Shown: positions 54,459 through 63,803 of the stretch, piece by piece
Layout of the letters: each line of letters starts with the position of its first letter
How positions within the stretch are numbered: the stretch's first letter is position 1
Source of the DNA: Leifsonia sp. EB41
GTDB lineage: Bacteria; Actinomycetota; Actinomycetes; Actinomycetales; Microbacteriaceae
DNA length: 64,000 bases
Reading direction: 5' to 3'
Assembly: GCF_041262565.1 (NCBI RefSeq)
Contig: NZ_JBGCCJ010000001.1
Span: 2,852,001-2,916,000 of the forward strand
Position numbers and translations under genes: made by a program
The notes under the pieces: model-generated
The model's database searches: none
Told to the model about the DNA's origin: nothing
What the model saw: only the letters and a program-made list of their open reading frames with translations

Positions 54459-54501
54459 CCAATTTGATCTGCTTCAGAGAGACCGGCGGCAGACTAAGAG
54501 C

Positions 54502-54723
54502 GTGAGTATCGGTCCGATGAATAGGGAGCTTACGCCGTATCGAGACCTGGACGAGGTCCTGATCGATTACGCGGAGACCTCGCGCTCCGTGCTTGCGGAC
54601 AACTTTATCGGCGTCTACTTGCTGGGTTCGCTCGCCATCGGTGACTTCGATCTGACGAGCGACGTCGGAAGTTGTACTTCGGGCAACTATGAAAGACCGT
54701 CGCCCGAGTATGTGATGATGTAA
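54502..54723 (+). pseudogene. Truncated aminoglycoside-type nucleotidyltransferase
   Basis: 73 residues from GTG 54502. NFIGVYLLGSLAIGDFDLTSD is the N-terminal nucleotidyltransferase motif (GS-x10-D) of the AadA/ANT kind, but the second catalytic Asp is replaced (SDVG instead of SDVD) and the frame then diverges and stops. The intact family is about 260 residues. It is a short remnant between two catabolic modules and should have no activity. Confidence 0.6.
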
Positions 54724-54750
54724 GCACATTTGCTCCGGGAGGTCAATCGA

Positions 54751-55683
54751 ATGAATCCACGTACGCCCGCCGTCCGCGTCGCCGGCGCTCCCGTCAGTTT
54801 CGGCGTATTTGAGCTCACGCCCGAGGACACGTCCGTCGCGCTCCCGGATGGCGCCGCCGTCCTGGCGGCTCTTGTCGAAACAGGCTACGACGGCGTCGAC
54901 CTCGGTCCCCGTGGATTTCTCGATGGTGGCGGCAGCGCAGACGGGGACAATCTGCGTGCGCGTCTGCTGTCCTCCGGCCTCGATCTCGCGGGGGGTTGGA
55001 TCGAGCTCCCGCTGAGCGACGACGCCAGCTAATCCGCGGCCATCCCGGAGCTCGAGGCTGCGCTTGACGTGTTCTCAGCTGCCGGTTCTGGCGCAATCCC
55101 GCCCCGGCCGACGCTGGCCGACTCCGGCGACGACTTCCGCCGCGCCCACCCCGGAGCTGCGGCTAATCACGGCCTCGACGCTGCCAGCTGGGAGCGCGTC
55201 GGCCGCAACCTCGCCGACGCCGCACGTCGGGTGCGCAGCCGTGGCTTCGAACCCACGTTCCACCACCACGCGGGAACGTTCGTTGAGACCCCTGACGAAA
55301 TTGACCTCCTGCTCGATCGTGTGGATGTCGGGCTGACGTTGGACACGGGTCACCTCCTGATCGGCGGGGGAGACCCAGCGGAGGCGTGGGACCGTTGGGG
55401 GTCGCGTATCAACCACGTGCACCTGAAGGACGTCAACCGCGACCGCCTCCGTGCGATCGTCGGCGCGGGAGGCGGAATGGTCGAGGTCTGGTCTGGCGGG
55501 ACATTCGTGCCGTTGGGCGACGGAGACCTCGATACCACGGCATTCCTCGACGACCTCGTCAAAGCCGGTTACGCAGGCTGGGTGGTCATCGAACAGGATG
55601 TGTTGGCAGTGGACCATTATGACTTCGACGCGATCGTCCAGGAGCACCGCCGTAACAGGGACGTGCTGCGCCCCTGGTTCTGA
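54751..55683 (+). pseudogene. Sugar phosphate isomerase/epimerase (IolE-like TIM barrel) with one in-frame stop
   Basis: Start ATG 54751 with GGAGG upstream. Residues 1-93 (VSFGVFELTPEDTSVALPDG, ETGYDGVDLGPRGFL) end at TAA 55030-55032 after LPLSDDAS; the same frame continues at once with AAIPELEAALDVF, FHHHAGTFVET, VGLTLDTGHLLIGGGDP, INHVHLKDV and VIEQDVLA, completing about 310 residues. The later blocks carry the metal ligands (Glu, Asp-His, His) of xylose-isomerase-like barrels such as inosose dehydratase. One codon separates it from an intact gene. Next to three inositol-dehydrogenase-like genes, a role on inosose or a keto-sugar is expected. Confidence 0.8.
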
Positions 55684-55712
55684 GTTGTCACTCGGAGGCC
55701 GGAGGAGGTGGA

Positions 55713-56720
55713 TCAGCGCGGTGGCCCTGTAGTCTCTCGGATCACGAGATTCGGCTCGATGAGCGTCAGCCCGCCTTCTGTGTCCGGGTTCTCGAGCCGC
55801 GTAATCAGCGCTTGAGCGGCCGCCGCCCCAACGACAGTGCTGGCGTTGTCGACCGAAGTCAGTTGGACCAGGCGCATCGCCGCTAGCGAAGTGTTGTCGT
55901 ACCCGACAACCGAGAGGTCTTCTGGTACCGCCAGGCCGCGTTCGCGCGCGGCTGCGAGCACGCCTGTCGCGACCACATCGTTGAACGCGAAGACGGCCGT
56001 GGGTGGACAGCCCGACGCAAGGAGGTGGAGCCCCGCCACGTAGCCGTCGCCCTCGGTTGTGCCGCCTGCTTCAACGACGGGATCAGTGATCCCACGCTCG
56101 GCGAGGTAGGCCCGGAAGGTGTCCCGGCGGATGGCGGGGATCGCGCCAGGGCCCCCGTCGATGTGTGCAATTCGCCGGTGGCCGAGCCCCCAGAGGTGAT
56201 CGAGCGCGAGCCGCGTTCCCTTGGCGTCGTCGTTGGCCACGACGTCCAGCCCGGTGCCTGGGAAATCTCGACTGGCGGCGACGACCGTCGGTCGACGACG
56301 AGCCGCGTCGCGCAGGGTCGGAGAGGGGGTCATCGTGCCCATCAGCACGAGACCGTCGACGTGGAGGCGGAGGATACTTTCGACAAGTCCGCCGCCTGCA
56401 TCGTCCAGGCGCTCGTCCGCAAGAACGGTCCGATAGCCGGCTTCTCCCGCTGCGCTGGCGAACCCTTCGAGACAGTCGACGAACCACGGGTTGCGGAGGT
56501 CGTTCATCACCACGCCGAAGACGCCGGTGCGCCGGGCGCTCAGGCTCTGGGCGACCAGGCTGGGTTGGTAGCCCAGGTCCGCCATTGCGGCTTCCACGGC
56601 CGCGCGCCGCGCAGGGCTGACCTTCGGTGAGCCCTGCAGTACGAGCGAGACCAGCGACTTCGAGACGCCCGCGCGCGCAGCCACCGTCCGGATGGTCGGC
56701 TCGGCGCGAGGGGAGTCCAT
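55713..56720 (-). CDS. LacI-family transcriptional regulator
   Basis: 335 residues. Helix-turn-helix TIRTVAARAGVSKSLVSLVLQG, hinge LGYQPSLVAQSLSARR, ligand domain GVFGVVMNDLRNPWFVD to DNASTVVGAAAAQAL. It is divergent from the Gfo/Idh operon; a perfect palindrome ATTGGACCGGTCCAAT lies in the gap over the operon promoter. It should repress the sugar-acid pathway until its ligand appears. Confidence 0.93.
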   Translation of the reverse strand: MDSPRAEPTIRTVAARAGVSKSLVSLVLQGSPKVSPARRAAVEAAMADLGYQPSLVAQSLSARRTGVFGVVMNDLRNPWFVDCLEGFASAAGEAGYRTVLADERLDDAGGGLVESILRLHVDGLVLMGTMTPSPTLRDAARRRPTVVAASRDFPGTGLDVVANDDAKGTRLALDHLWGLGHRRIAHIDGGPGAIPAIRRDTFRAYLAERGITDPVVEAGGTTEGDGYVAGLHLLASGCPPTAVFAFNDVVATGVLAAARERGLAVPEDLSVVGYDNTSLAAMRLVQLTSVDNASTVVGAAAAQALITRLENPDTEGGLTLIEPNLVIRETTGPPR

Positions 56721-56747
56721 GCCGCAACTCTAACCCGGTCGACGGCG

Positions 56748-56799
56748 TTGACAGCGCGGCTTCCGGTGCGGCATGCTGTCAGCATTGGACCGGTCCAAT
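56748..56799 (+). promoter_or_regulatory. Promoter with LacI operator before the Gfo/Idh operon
   Basis: TTGACA (56748-56753), an 18-bp spacer and CATGCT (56772-56777), then the 16-bp perfect palindrome ATTGGACCGGTCCAAT (56784-56799) over the start point. The LacI regulator is encoded on the other side. Confidence 0.7.
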
Positions 56800-56833
56800 A
56801 CGGCCCAGGAACACACGATGAGGTGGAGGACGA

Positions 56834-58033
56834 GTGCAGAACGAACGCACAACCCCGGGCGAGCTTCGGGTCGCCGTTGTCGGCTTCGGCTGGATGGGCC
56901 GCGTTCACACGCTCGCCTATCGCCGAGCGGTGGAGCATTTCCCCGGGCTGGCGCTCCGACCGAGGCTCAGTGCCGTCGCAGACGAGGTCCCAGGCCGCGC
57001 GGACGAGGCTGCAGCGCTCTTCGGATTCGAGCGCGCGGCGACTGACTGGCGAACACTCGTAGACGCCCCGGACATCGATGCCGTCAGCATCACGGCCCCG
57101 AACTTCTTGCACCGCGAGATCGGCGAGGCGTTCGCGCGCGCTGGCAAACACATCTGGATCGAGAAGCCGGTCGGGGTCAACGCCGCCGACGCTCGAGCGG
57201 TCGAGGCCGCCGCTGCCGCGGCGGGAGTAACCGCGCGCGTCGGTTTCAATTACCGCAACGCTCCAGCGGTGCGACGCGCCAAGCGGCTCATCGAAGAGGG
57301 CGCGATCGGCACGCCGACGCACGCCTCGTTCCGGCTGCTGGGCGACTACGCCGCCGATCCCGCCGGTGCGTTCACTTGGCGCTACGAACTGGAGCGAGCC
57401 GGACACGGCGTCGTCGGCGACCTGGCCGCGCACGGGGTAGACCTCATCCGCTACCTTCTCGGAGAGGTCGTCGACGTGACCGCGTCCGGCGCGATCTTCA
57501 TCGGCGAACGGCGTCGCCCGTCGGCCGCGACCACCGGTCACGTCCGCGTCGAGACGGGCGATCTGATCCCCGTGGAGAACGAGGACTGGTCAGCGTCGAT
57601 GCTCACCCTGGCCTCCGGAGCCAAGGTCACCCTCGAGGCCAGCCGCATCGCGGTCGGCCACCAGAACGACTACGGATTCCGCATCCACGGCACCCACGGT
57701 GCGGTTGAGTGGGACTTCCGGCGCATGGGGGAGCTGCTGCAGGCAGGCGGAGAGCAGGCGCAGGACCTGCCGATGGCAACCGTCTTCACCGGGCCAGGCG
57801 ATGGGGCCTCGGCGGCATTCCAGCCGGGCTCGGCGCTCAGTCTCAGCTACGACGACCTCAAGGTGATCGAGGCCGAGGGCTTCATGCAGGCGATCGCGGG
57901 GGTCGAAGCCGCCGACGGCGCCGACCTCTCCGACGCCGTCGCAGCTGCCGACGTCCTGGACGCCATCGCCGCCAGCTCCGAAGCCGGGGCCCGCGTGCCG
58001 ATCGCGGAGCGCGTCGTGGAGCTGGTCCGATGA
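56834..58033 (+). CDS. Gfo/Idh/MocA-family oxidoreductase (first of three)
   Basis: 399 residues, GTG start. NAD-binding VVGFGWMGRVHTLAYRRA, EKPVGVNAADARAVE with the conserved Lys, and VGDLAAHGVDLIRYLLGEV with the catalytic His (HGVDL) are present. Longer than typical (about 340) owing to C-terminal loops. Family members oxidise sugars, inositols or sugar phosphates with NAD(P). First gene of the LacI-controlled operon; coupled by ATGA to the next. Confidence 0.9.
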   Translation: MQNERTTPGELRVAVVGFGWMGRVHTLAYRRAVEHFPGLALRPRLSAVADEVPGRADEAAALFGFERAATDWRTLVDAPDIDAVSITAPNFLHREIGEAFARAGKHIWIEKPVGVNAADARAVEAAAAAAGVTARVGFNYRNAPAVRRAKRLIEEGAIGTPTHASFRLLGDYAADPAGAFTWRYELERAGHGVVGDLAAHGVDLIRYLLGEVVDVTASGAIFIGERRRPSAATTGHVRVETGDLIPVENEDWSASMLTLASGAKVTLEASRIAVGHQNDYGFRIHGTHGAVEWDFRRMGELLQAGGEQAQDLPMATVFTGPGDGASAAFQPGSALSLSYDDLKVIEAEGFMQAIAGVEAADGADLSDAVAAADVLDAIAASSEAGARVPIAERVVELVR

Positions 58034-59025
58034 CGATCCGGGTCGGCGTAATCGGCGCCGGGATCATGGGCTCCGACCACGCTGCGATCGCCGACGGGCG
58101 GGTCTCCGGCGCGACGGTGACCGCCGTGGCCGACCTCGATGTCGAGCGTGCGGCCGCCGTTGTGCGAAGCCTGAGGAACGCGCGAGTGGCGGAGTCCCCG
58201 TTCGAGTTGATCGCAGCTGAGGATGTCGACGCGATCGTCGTCGCCTCCGCCGACGCCAGTCATGCCGAGTACACCCTCGCCGCGATCGCGGCAGGCAAGC
58301 CGGTGCTCTGCGAGAAGCCTCTCGCGCCCGACGTGGGCTCCTGCGACGCCATCGTCGACGCCGACGACCGGGCGAGAGAGCGCCTCGGCCGAGGATTGGT
58401 CTCGGTCGGATTCATGCGGCGATTCGACCCCGCATACGTGTCACTCAAGCAGGCGATCGTGGAGGAGTCGATCGGGCGCACGGTTCTGCTCAACTGCGAG
58501 AGCCGCGGCGTGACGAGCGGACCGGGAACGACCAGCGAGGGCGCGATCACGGGCTCCACCATCCACGAGCTGGACATCGTCCCGTGGTTGCTCGACTCTC
58601 CCGTCGTCGAAGCGCGGTGGGACGCCCCCGTCTCGGCAGTAGAGGGGCTGGTCGACCCGCATGTCGTCACGTTGCGCACCGAGAGCGGGGCGCTCGCCGT
58701 GGTGGAGACCTACCTCAACGCCCGCTACGGCTATGACATCCGCTGCGAGGCCGTCGGCACTACGGGGACCGCAGCCATCCACACCACCGACGACGGCCGG
58801 GTGACGATCACCGGCGAGCTGCACCGCGCCGAGAGTTACGGCGCGGACTGGCGCCGCCGGTTCGCCGAGGCATATCGCATCGAGGTGCAGGCGTGGGTGG
58901 ACTCGCTTCGCGACGAGCAGCCGAGCCCGCTCGCCGACGCCCGCGCCGGCCGCGCGGCGACCGTGCTCGCCCAGGCGGTCATCGACTCGATGCACGAGCG
59001 CAGGACCGTGGAGGTGCCGCGGTGA
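58030..59025 (+). CDS. Gfo/Idh/MocA-family oxidoreductase, inositol 2-dehydrogenase-like
   Basis: 331 residues from ATG 58030. VGVIGAGIMGSDHAAI, CEKPLAPD, VGFMRRFDPAYVSLK and the catalytic ITGSTIHELDIVPWLL match the inositol 2-dehydrogenase (IolG) pattern best among the three. It would oxidise myo-inositol or a related sugar at C2 with NAD. Coupled at both ends by four-base overlaps. Confidence 0.9.
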   Translation: MTIRVGVIGAGIMGSDHAAIADGRVSGATVTAVADLDVERAAAVVRSLRNARVAESPFELIAAEDVDAIVVASADASHAEYTLAAIAAGKPVLCEKPLAPDVGSCDAIVDADDRARERLGRGLVSVGFMRRFDPAYVSLKQAIVEESIGRTVLLNCESRGVTSGPGTTSEGAITGSTIHELDIVPWLLDSPVVEARWDAPVSAVEGLVDPHVVTLRTESGALAVVETYLNARYGYDIRCEAVGTTGTAAIHTTDDGRVTITGELHRAESYGADWRRRFAEAYRIEVQAWVDSLRDEQPSPLADARAGRAATVLAQAVIDSMHERRTVEVPR

Positions 59026-60065
59026 ACGGCCTTCCGGTCCTGGCATCCGCGGTGCCGGACTCCAGGGACGCTCCCGCGCTCGGCTGGGGTGTCGTCGGCA
59101 CCGGGTGGATCGCCAAGCGCTTCGTCGACGCGCTCCACGCCCACACGCGCCAGCGGGTCGTCGCCGTCGCGGCGCGACGCCCGGGGAGTGCGGAAGCATT
59201 CGCCGGCACCCACGGAGTGCCGACGGCGCATCCGGACGTCGCGGCCCTCCTGGCCGACCCTGCCGTCGACGTGGTGTACATCGCCACCCCGCACCCATCG
59301 CACGCCGAGTTGGCGATCGCCGCCATCGACGCGGGCAAGCATGTGCTCGTCGAGAAGCCACTCGCACTCGACGCGGCCCAGGCGAGGGAGGTCGCCTCAC
59401 GAGCCCACGCGGCGGGCGTCTACTGTGCGGAAGCGCTCTGGACGTTCTTCCTCCCACGGTTCGACGTTGTGCGTCGCCTCGTCGAGCGCGGAGAGATCGG
59501 CGACCTCCGAACCGTACTCGCCGAGTACGGCGAGTACCTGCCCGACGACCATCGGGCGATGAGCCCGACGCTCGCGGGCGGAAGCCTGCTCGACCTCGGC
59601 ACCTACCCGATCGCGCTGGCCGCCCGCTGGACCGGCCGTCCCGCCACCGTGCGCGCGGTGGGTGAGACGAACCGTTCCGGGGTCAACGCTCAGACCGGCG
59701 CGCTCGTCCAGGACGAGAGCGGACGGATCGCGGTCCTCCACACTTCGCTGATCGCGGGAAGTGCGACCACCGCGGCGCTGATCGGAACCGAGGGCTCGAT
59801 CGAGCTCCCCGGCCCGTTCTACCACCCGGGCACCGTGCTCCTGCGCACCAGGGACGGACGAGCCCGCGCAGTCTTCGACGAGCCGCGCATCGGCCACGCC
59901 GGCCTGCGCTTCGAGGCTGCCGCCGTCGCCCGCGACATCGCGGACGGCCGCACCGAGTCGGCGGTCCGGCCACTCGCCGACACCATCGCCTTCCTCGAGC
60001 TGATGGACGCGATCCGTGCAGAGGCCGGGATCGACTTCGACGCAGCAAGGGAGCTCGTCCGATGA
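59022..60065 (+). CDS. Gfo/Idh/MocA-family oxidoreductase (third)
   Basis: 347 residues from GTG 59022 inside the previous stop. WGVVGTGWIAKRFVDAL, ATPHPSHAELAIAAID, VEKPLALDAAQ, CAEALWTFFLPRF and LLDLGTYPIALA are the pattern of dihydrodiol/D-xylose dehydrogenase-type members, which oxidise aldoses at C1. If so, it could start the pathway by forming a lactone. Stop overlaps the FAH-type gene. Confidence 0.9.
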   Translation: MNGLPVLASAVPDSRDAPALGWGVVGTGWIAKRFVDALHAHTRQRVVAVAARRPGSAEAFAGTHGVPTAHPDVAALLADPAVDVVYIATPHPSHAELAIAAIDAGKHVLVEKPLALDAAQAREVASRAHAAGVYCAEALWTFFLPRFDVVRRLVERGEIGDLRTVLAEYGEYLPDDHRAMSPTLAGGSLLDLGTYPIALAARWTGRPATVRAVGETNRSGVNAQTGALVQDESGRIAVLHTSLIAGSATTAALIGTEGSIELPGPFYHPGTVLLRTRDGRARAVFDEPRIGHAGLRFEAAAVARDIADGRTESAVRPLADTIAFLELMDAIRAEAGIDFDAARELVR

Positions 60066-61255
60066 GCCTCGGCATCCTCCCCGCCGACCACGAACGGGCC
60101 ACGCTCATTGGGCGCGCCTGGGTTCCCAACATCGGCCCCGCGGTCGTCGCCGTCCGCGACGGCGAGCTGCACGACGTGACAGCGACCTTCCCGACCGTGA
60201 GCAGCGTGATCGAGACAGGCCGCGCCGCCGACGCGCTCCGGAGCGCCTCGGGAACGGTCATCGGCTCCGTCGACGAAATCGCCGGCAACTCCGGGACGGG
60301 CGCCCACTCCTCCCGGCCTTCGCTGCTTGCCCCCGTCGACCTCCAGGTGCTCAAAGCCGCAGGGGTGACATTCGCCGTCTCGATGATCGAGCGGGTCATC
60401 GAGGAGCGTGCCCGCGGCGACCTCGCCGCGGCAGCCGCAATCCGGGAGCAGCTCAGCGACCGCATCGGGCACGACCTCGCTGCACTGCGCCCCGGCTCGC
60501 CCGAGGCGCTCGCGGCAAAGGAATACCTGATTGCGGAGGGCTGGTGGAGCCAGTACCTCGAGGTCGGCATCGGCCCCGACGCAGAGATCTTCACCAAGGC
60601 CCCCACCCTGTCGGCGGTCGGCTATGGGGCCGACATCGGGGTACTCCGTACGTCGGAGTGGAACAACCCTGAGCCCGAGGTCGCGCTCCTGGTCGACTCA
60701 CACGGCGCGGTCGCCGGAGCGATGCTCGGCAACGACGTCAACCTCCGGGATGTCGAAGGGCGATCAGCTCTCCTGCTTCCCCGCGCTAAGGACAACAACG
60801 CCTCCTGTTCCCTGGGCCCGTTCGTGCGCCTGTTCGACGACGGATTCGGGATCGACGACGTACGAACGGCACGTGTCCGGCTCGATGTGACCGGTCATGA
60901 TGGGTTCGAACTCGAAGGCTGGTCCGATATGGGCCAGATCAGCAGGGACCCGCTCGACCTCGTGGGTCAGCTCATCGGAGACCACCACCAGTACCCCGAC
61001 GGCGCCGTGCTCATGCTCGGGACGCTGTTTGCGCCAACAGCCGATCGGCGCGAGCCCGGGCTGGGCTTCTCGCACGAACCCGGCGACATTGTGCGGATCT
61101 CCTCGCCGGCGTTGGGCACGCTCACGAATCGCGTTCAGCACAGCGAGGACTGTCCGCCCTGGACGTTCGGCCTCTCGGCGCTGTTCCAGAACCTCGCCTC
61201 CCGCGGACTGACCCTGCCTGCAGCAACGACGATCACAGGAGAACGACAGCGATGA
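60062..61255 (+). CDS. FAH-fold 2-keto-3-deoxy sugar acid dehydratase-like protein
   Basis: 397 residues. The C-terminal half has the FAH catalytic set: VGIGPDAEIFTKAPTLSAVG, NNPEPEVALLVDSHG (acidic ligands), GNDVNLRDVEGRSALLLPRAKDN and GDIVRISSPALGTLTN; the N-terminal half (SMIERVIEERARGDLAAAAA) is long, as in the subgroup that dehydrates 2-keto-3-deoxy pentonates to 2-oxoglutarate semialdehyde. Coupled on both sides; the semialdehyde dehydrogenase that follows fits this role. Confidence 0.82.
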   Translation: MSLGILPADHERATLIGRAWVPNIGPAVVAVRDGELHDVTATFPTVSSVIETGRAADALRSASGTVIGSVDEIAGNSGTGAHSSRPSLLAPVDLQVLKAAGVTFAVSMIERVIEERARGDLAAAAAIREQLSDRIGHDLAALRPGSPEALAAKEYLIAEGWWSQYLEVGIGPDAEIFTKAPTLSAVGYGADIGVLRTSEWNNPEPEVALLVDSHGAVAGAMLGNDVNLRDVEGRSALLLPRAKDNNASCSLGPFVRLFDDGFGIDDVRTARVRLDVTGHDGFELEGWSDMGQISRDPLDLVGQLIGDHHQYPDGAVLMLGTLFAPTADRREPGLGFSHEPGDIVRISSPALGTLTNRVQHSEDCPPWTFGLSALFQNLASRGLTLPAATTITGERQR

Positions 61256-62775
61256 TCCTCACCCACGACCCGCGCACGGGCGCCTCGGTGGCGATCGGCA
61301 TCGACCCGACCACAACCGGGGAGGTCAAGGCGATCGTCGCCGCAGCCGCACGCGCTGCAGGCGAACTCGCCCGAATGGACAGGGGACGACTGGCCGAGCT
61401 GCTGGAGACGATCGCGGACTCGGCGGAGGCCAACGCGGACGACCTCGTCGCCGTCGCCGCCCGCGAGACCGGGCTTTCAACAGAACGCCTCGCCGGTGAG
61501 CTTCGTCGCAGCGTTTTCCAGTTCCGCCTCTTCGCCGAGGCAGTCCGCGAGGGAAGCCACCTCGAAGCCGCCGTCGACCACGCCGGTCCCACAGCTCTCG
61601 GTCCCGCCCCCGACGTGCGGCGCATGCTGATCCCGCTCGGTCCGGTCGCCGTGTTCGGCTCCAGCAACTTCCCCTTCGCGTTCAGCATCCTCGGCGGCGA
61701 CACCGCCTCAGCGCTCGCCGCGGGCAACTCTGTCGTACTCAAAGCGCACAGCTCACATCCCGAGACCTCCGTCCTCTCCCACGGCGTGCTGCGCGCCGCG
61801 GTCCTGATCGCCGGCTTCCCTGAGGGAACCGTCGGAATCGTGTACGGCCAAGAGGCCGGGCGCGCTCTGGTCCGGGAACCCGAGGTGGCAGCGGTCGGCT
61901 TCACCGGATCGCTCGGAGCCGCCGAAGCCCTTCAGTGCGCCATCGCCGAACGGAGCACCCCCATCCCGTTCTACGGCGAGCTCAGTAGCGTCAACCCGCT
62001 CATAGTCACCCCGGCTGCGGCGAGCCGACGCGGCGCCGGAATCGCGCGCGGGCTGCACAGCTCGGTGACTGGGTCGGGCGGTCAGCTCTGCACGAAACCT
62101 GGCCTCGCCTTCATCCCCGCCGGCGAGGCCGGCGACGCGCTGGTCGCCGAACTGGTTAAGGCGACTATGCGGACCGCGCCTGCGGTCCTCCTGAACGCGC
62201 GGATCGCCGACGCGTACCGGGAGATCAGCGCCCGGCTCGCCGAGTCCGCACCCGTCATCGCCGCCGGGGACGGCGACACCGGCCCCGGCTACCGGGTCGA
62301 ACCACAGGTGTTGGAGATCGACGCCACACGATTCGGTCCAGAGCACGCGGAGGAGTGCTTCGGACCGCTCGTCGTCGCGGTGCGCTATCGCGACGAGAAC
62401 GAGATCGCCGCAGCGCTCGAACGGATCCCCGCCTCGCTGACGGCGACGATCCACAGCGAACCGGGCGATCGCCTCGACGCTCTGATCGGCGCTTTGACCC
62501 CGAAGGCGGGACGACTCGTCTTCGACGGCTACCCGACCGGCGTACGCGTCTCGTGGGCGCAGCACCACGGAGGTCCGTGGCCGGCCACGAACACCCAGCA
62601 CACGTCCGTCGGGGTTACGGCGATGCGCCGCTTCCTGCGACCGTTCGCGTGGCAGGACGCGCCACAGTCGGTGTTGCCCCGCGAGCTCCGCGACGGCCCG
62701 GTCGACCTCCCTCGTCGTGTCGACGGCTCACTCGTCCTGCCGGAGCCGCTCGCGCCAACGGGGTGCGGTTCGTGA
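61252..62775 (+). CDS. Aldehyde dehydrogenase, 2-oxoglutarate semialdehyde (2,5-dioxovalerate) type
   Basis: 507 residues. AVFGSSNFPFAFSILGGDTASALAAG, VVLKAHSSHPETS, AVGFTGSLGAAEALQ, PFYGELSSVNPLIV and the catalytic Cys in GSGGQLCTKPGL are characteristic of the 2,5-dioxovalerate dehydrogenase branch rather than classical aldehyde dehydrogenases. Product would be 2-oxoglutarate, joining the TCA cycle. Stop overlaps the GTG of the next gene. Confidence 0.9.
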   Translation: MILTHDPRTGASVAIGIDPTTTGEVKAIVAAAARAAGELARMDRGRLAELLETIADSAEANADDLVAVAARETGLSTERLAGELRRSVFQFRLFAEAVREGSHLEAAVDHAGPTALGPAPDVRRMLIPLGPVAVFGSSNFPFAFSILGGDTASALAAGNSVVLKAHSSHPETSVLSHGVLRAAVLIAGFPEGTVGIVYGQEAGRALVREPEVAAVGFTGSLGAAEALQCAIAERSTPIPFYGELSSVNPLIVTPAAASRRGAGIARGLHSSVTGSGGQLCTKPGLAFIPAGEAGDALVAELVKATMRTAPAVLLNARIADAYREISARLAESAPVIAAGDGDTGPGYRVEPQVLEIDATRFGPEHAEECFGPLVVAVRYRDENEIAAALERIPASLTATIHSEPGDRLDALIGALTPKAGRLVFDGYPTGVRVSWAQHHGGPWPATNTQHTSVGVTAMRRFLRPFAWQDAPQSVLPRELRDGPVDLPRRVDGSLVLPEPLAPTGCGS

Positions 62776-63803
62776 AGGCGGCGCGCTGGCACGCGCGCGG
62801 CGACGTGCGCGTGGAGGAGGTGCCGGATCCGGTGCCCGCGCCGGACGAGCTCATCCTGCGGGTCGAGTGGTGCGGGATCTGCGGCACCGACCTCGAAGAG
62901 TACCGGGAGGGACCGATCACCATCCCGGTCGACCGTCCGCACCCGCGGCGAGGCTCCCGGGCGCCGGTCACGCTCGGCCACGAGGTGGTCGGCCGGGTCG
63001 CCGTTGCCGCAGCCGATGGCAGTGGGCCGCCGATCGGCGCGCTCGTCGTTCCGGACGTCGTGATCGGTTGCGGCGAATGCTGGTGGTGCCTCCGCCACCA
63101 GGAGGGGCTGTGTGTCGAGCTGGCGGTGCGCGGTCAGACTGAGGACGGCGGCCTCGCCACCTTCATGGCCGCGCGCGCCCGCACCTGTCTGGTCGTTCCC
63201 GAGGGCGTCACTGCGGCCGAAGCGGCCCTTGTCGAGCCGGCCTCCGTCGCCGTGCGCGCCCTGGCCAAGGCCGGGTCGGTCGCCGGCGCGAGCGTCGCCG
63301 TGGTCGGCGGGGGGACGATCGGACAGCTGGTCGCCCGGGTCGCTGCCGCTGTAGGGGCCGCCCACGTGATCGTCGTCGACCCGGTCGCGGAGCGCCTCGC
63401 GCTCGCACGCCGGCACGGCGCCGCCGCGCTCCGTCCCGACGAGGTGGATGGCGTCTACCGCACCGTGGACGTCGCCGTCGAAGCAAGCGGCGCAGCCTCC
63501 GCCCTCCCGCTCGCCGTCCGGCTCACTCGGCGCGGAGGCATCACCGTCGCGTTGGGTATCGCCCCCGAGCCGGTGGCACTCGACCGCATCGACCTGGTGC
63601 TCGGCGAGAAGCACCTCGTCGGGTCCGCCGCCCATCTCTGGGACGACGACAGCTCCGTAGCGCTCGACCTCATCGCGTCCGGCCGCGTGCAGGTGGCCGA
63701 CCTCGTCAGCCACCGCGTCCCGCTCGATAACGTGCTCGACGCGATCGAGCTCCTCGACAACCGGGACCCGACCGTGCTGAAAGTGCTGGTCGACTGTGCC
63801 TGA
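62772..63803 (+). CDS. Zinc-dependent alcohol dehydrogenase (butanediol/threonine dehydrogenase-like)
   Basis: 343 residues from GTG 62772. Catalytic zinc VEWCGICGTDLEEYREGP and TLGHEVVGRV, structural zinc GCGECWWCLRHQEGLC with four Cys, and nucleotide loop VVGGGTIGQLVARVAA with Asp (VVDPVAE), so NAD. The insert GPITIPVDRPHPRRG resembles 2,3-butanediol dehydrogenases. It may oxidise a secondary alcohol of a polyol or keto-sugar intermediate. Overlaps the next gene. Confidence 0.9.
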   Translation: MKAARWHARGDVRVEEVPDPVPAPDELILRVEWCGICGTDLEEYREGPITIPVDRPHPRRGSRAPVTLGHEVVGRVAVAAADGSGPPIGALVVPDVVIGCGECWWCLRHQEGLCVELAVRGQTEDGGLATFMAARARTCLVVPEGVTAAEAALVEPASVAVRALAKAGSVAGASVAVVGGGTIGQLVARVAAAVGAAHVIVVDPVAERLALARRHGAAALRPDEVDGVYRTVDVAVEASGAASALPLAVRLTRRGGITVALGIAPEPVALDRIDLVLGEKHLVGSAAHLWDDDSSVALDLIASGRVQVADLVSHRVPLDNVLDAIELLDNRDPTVLKVLVDCA

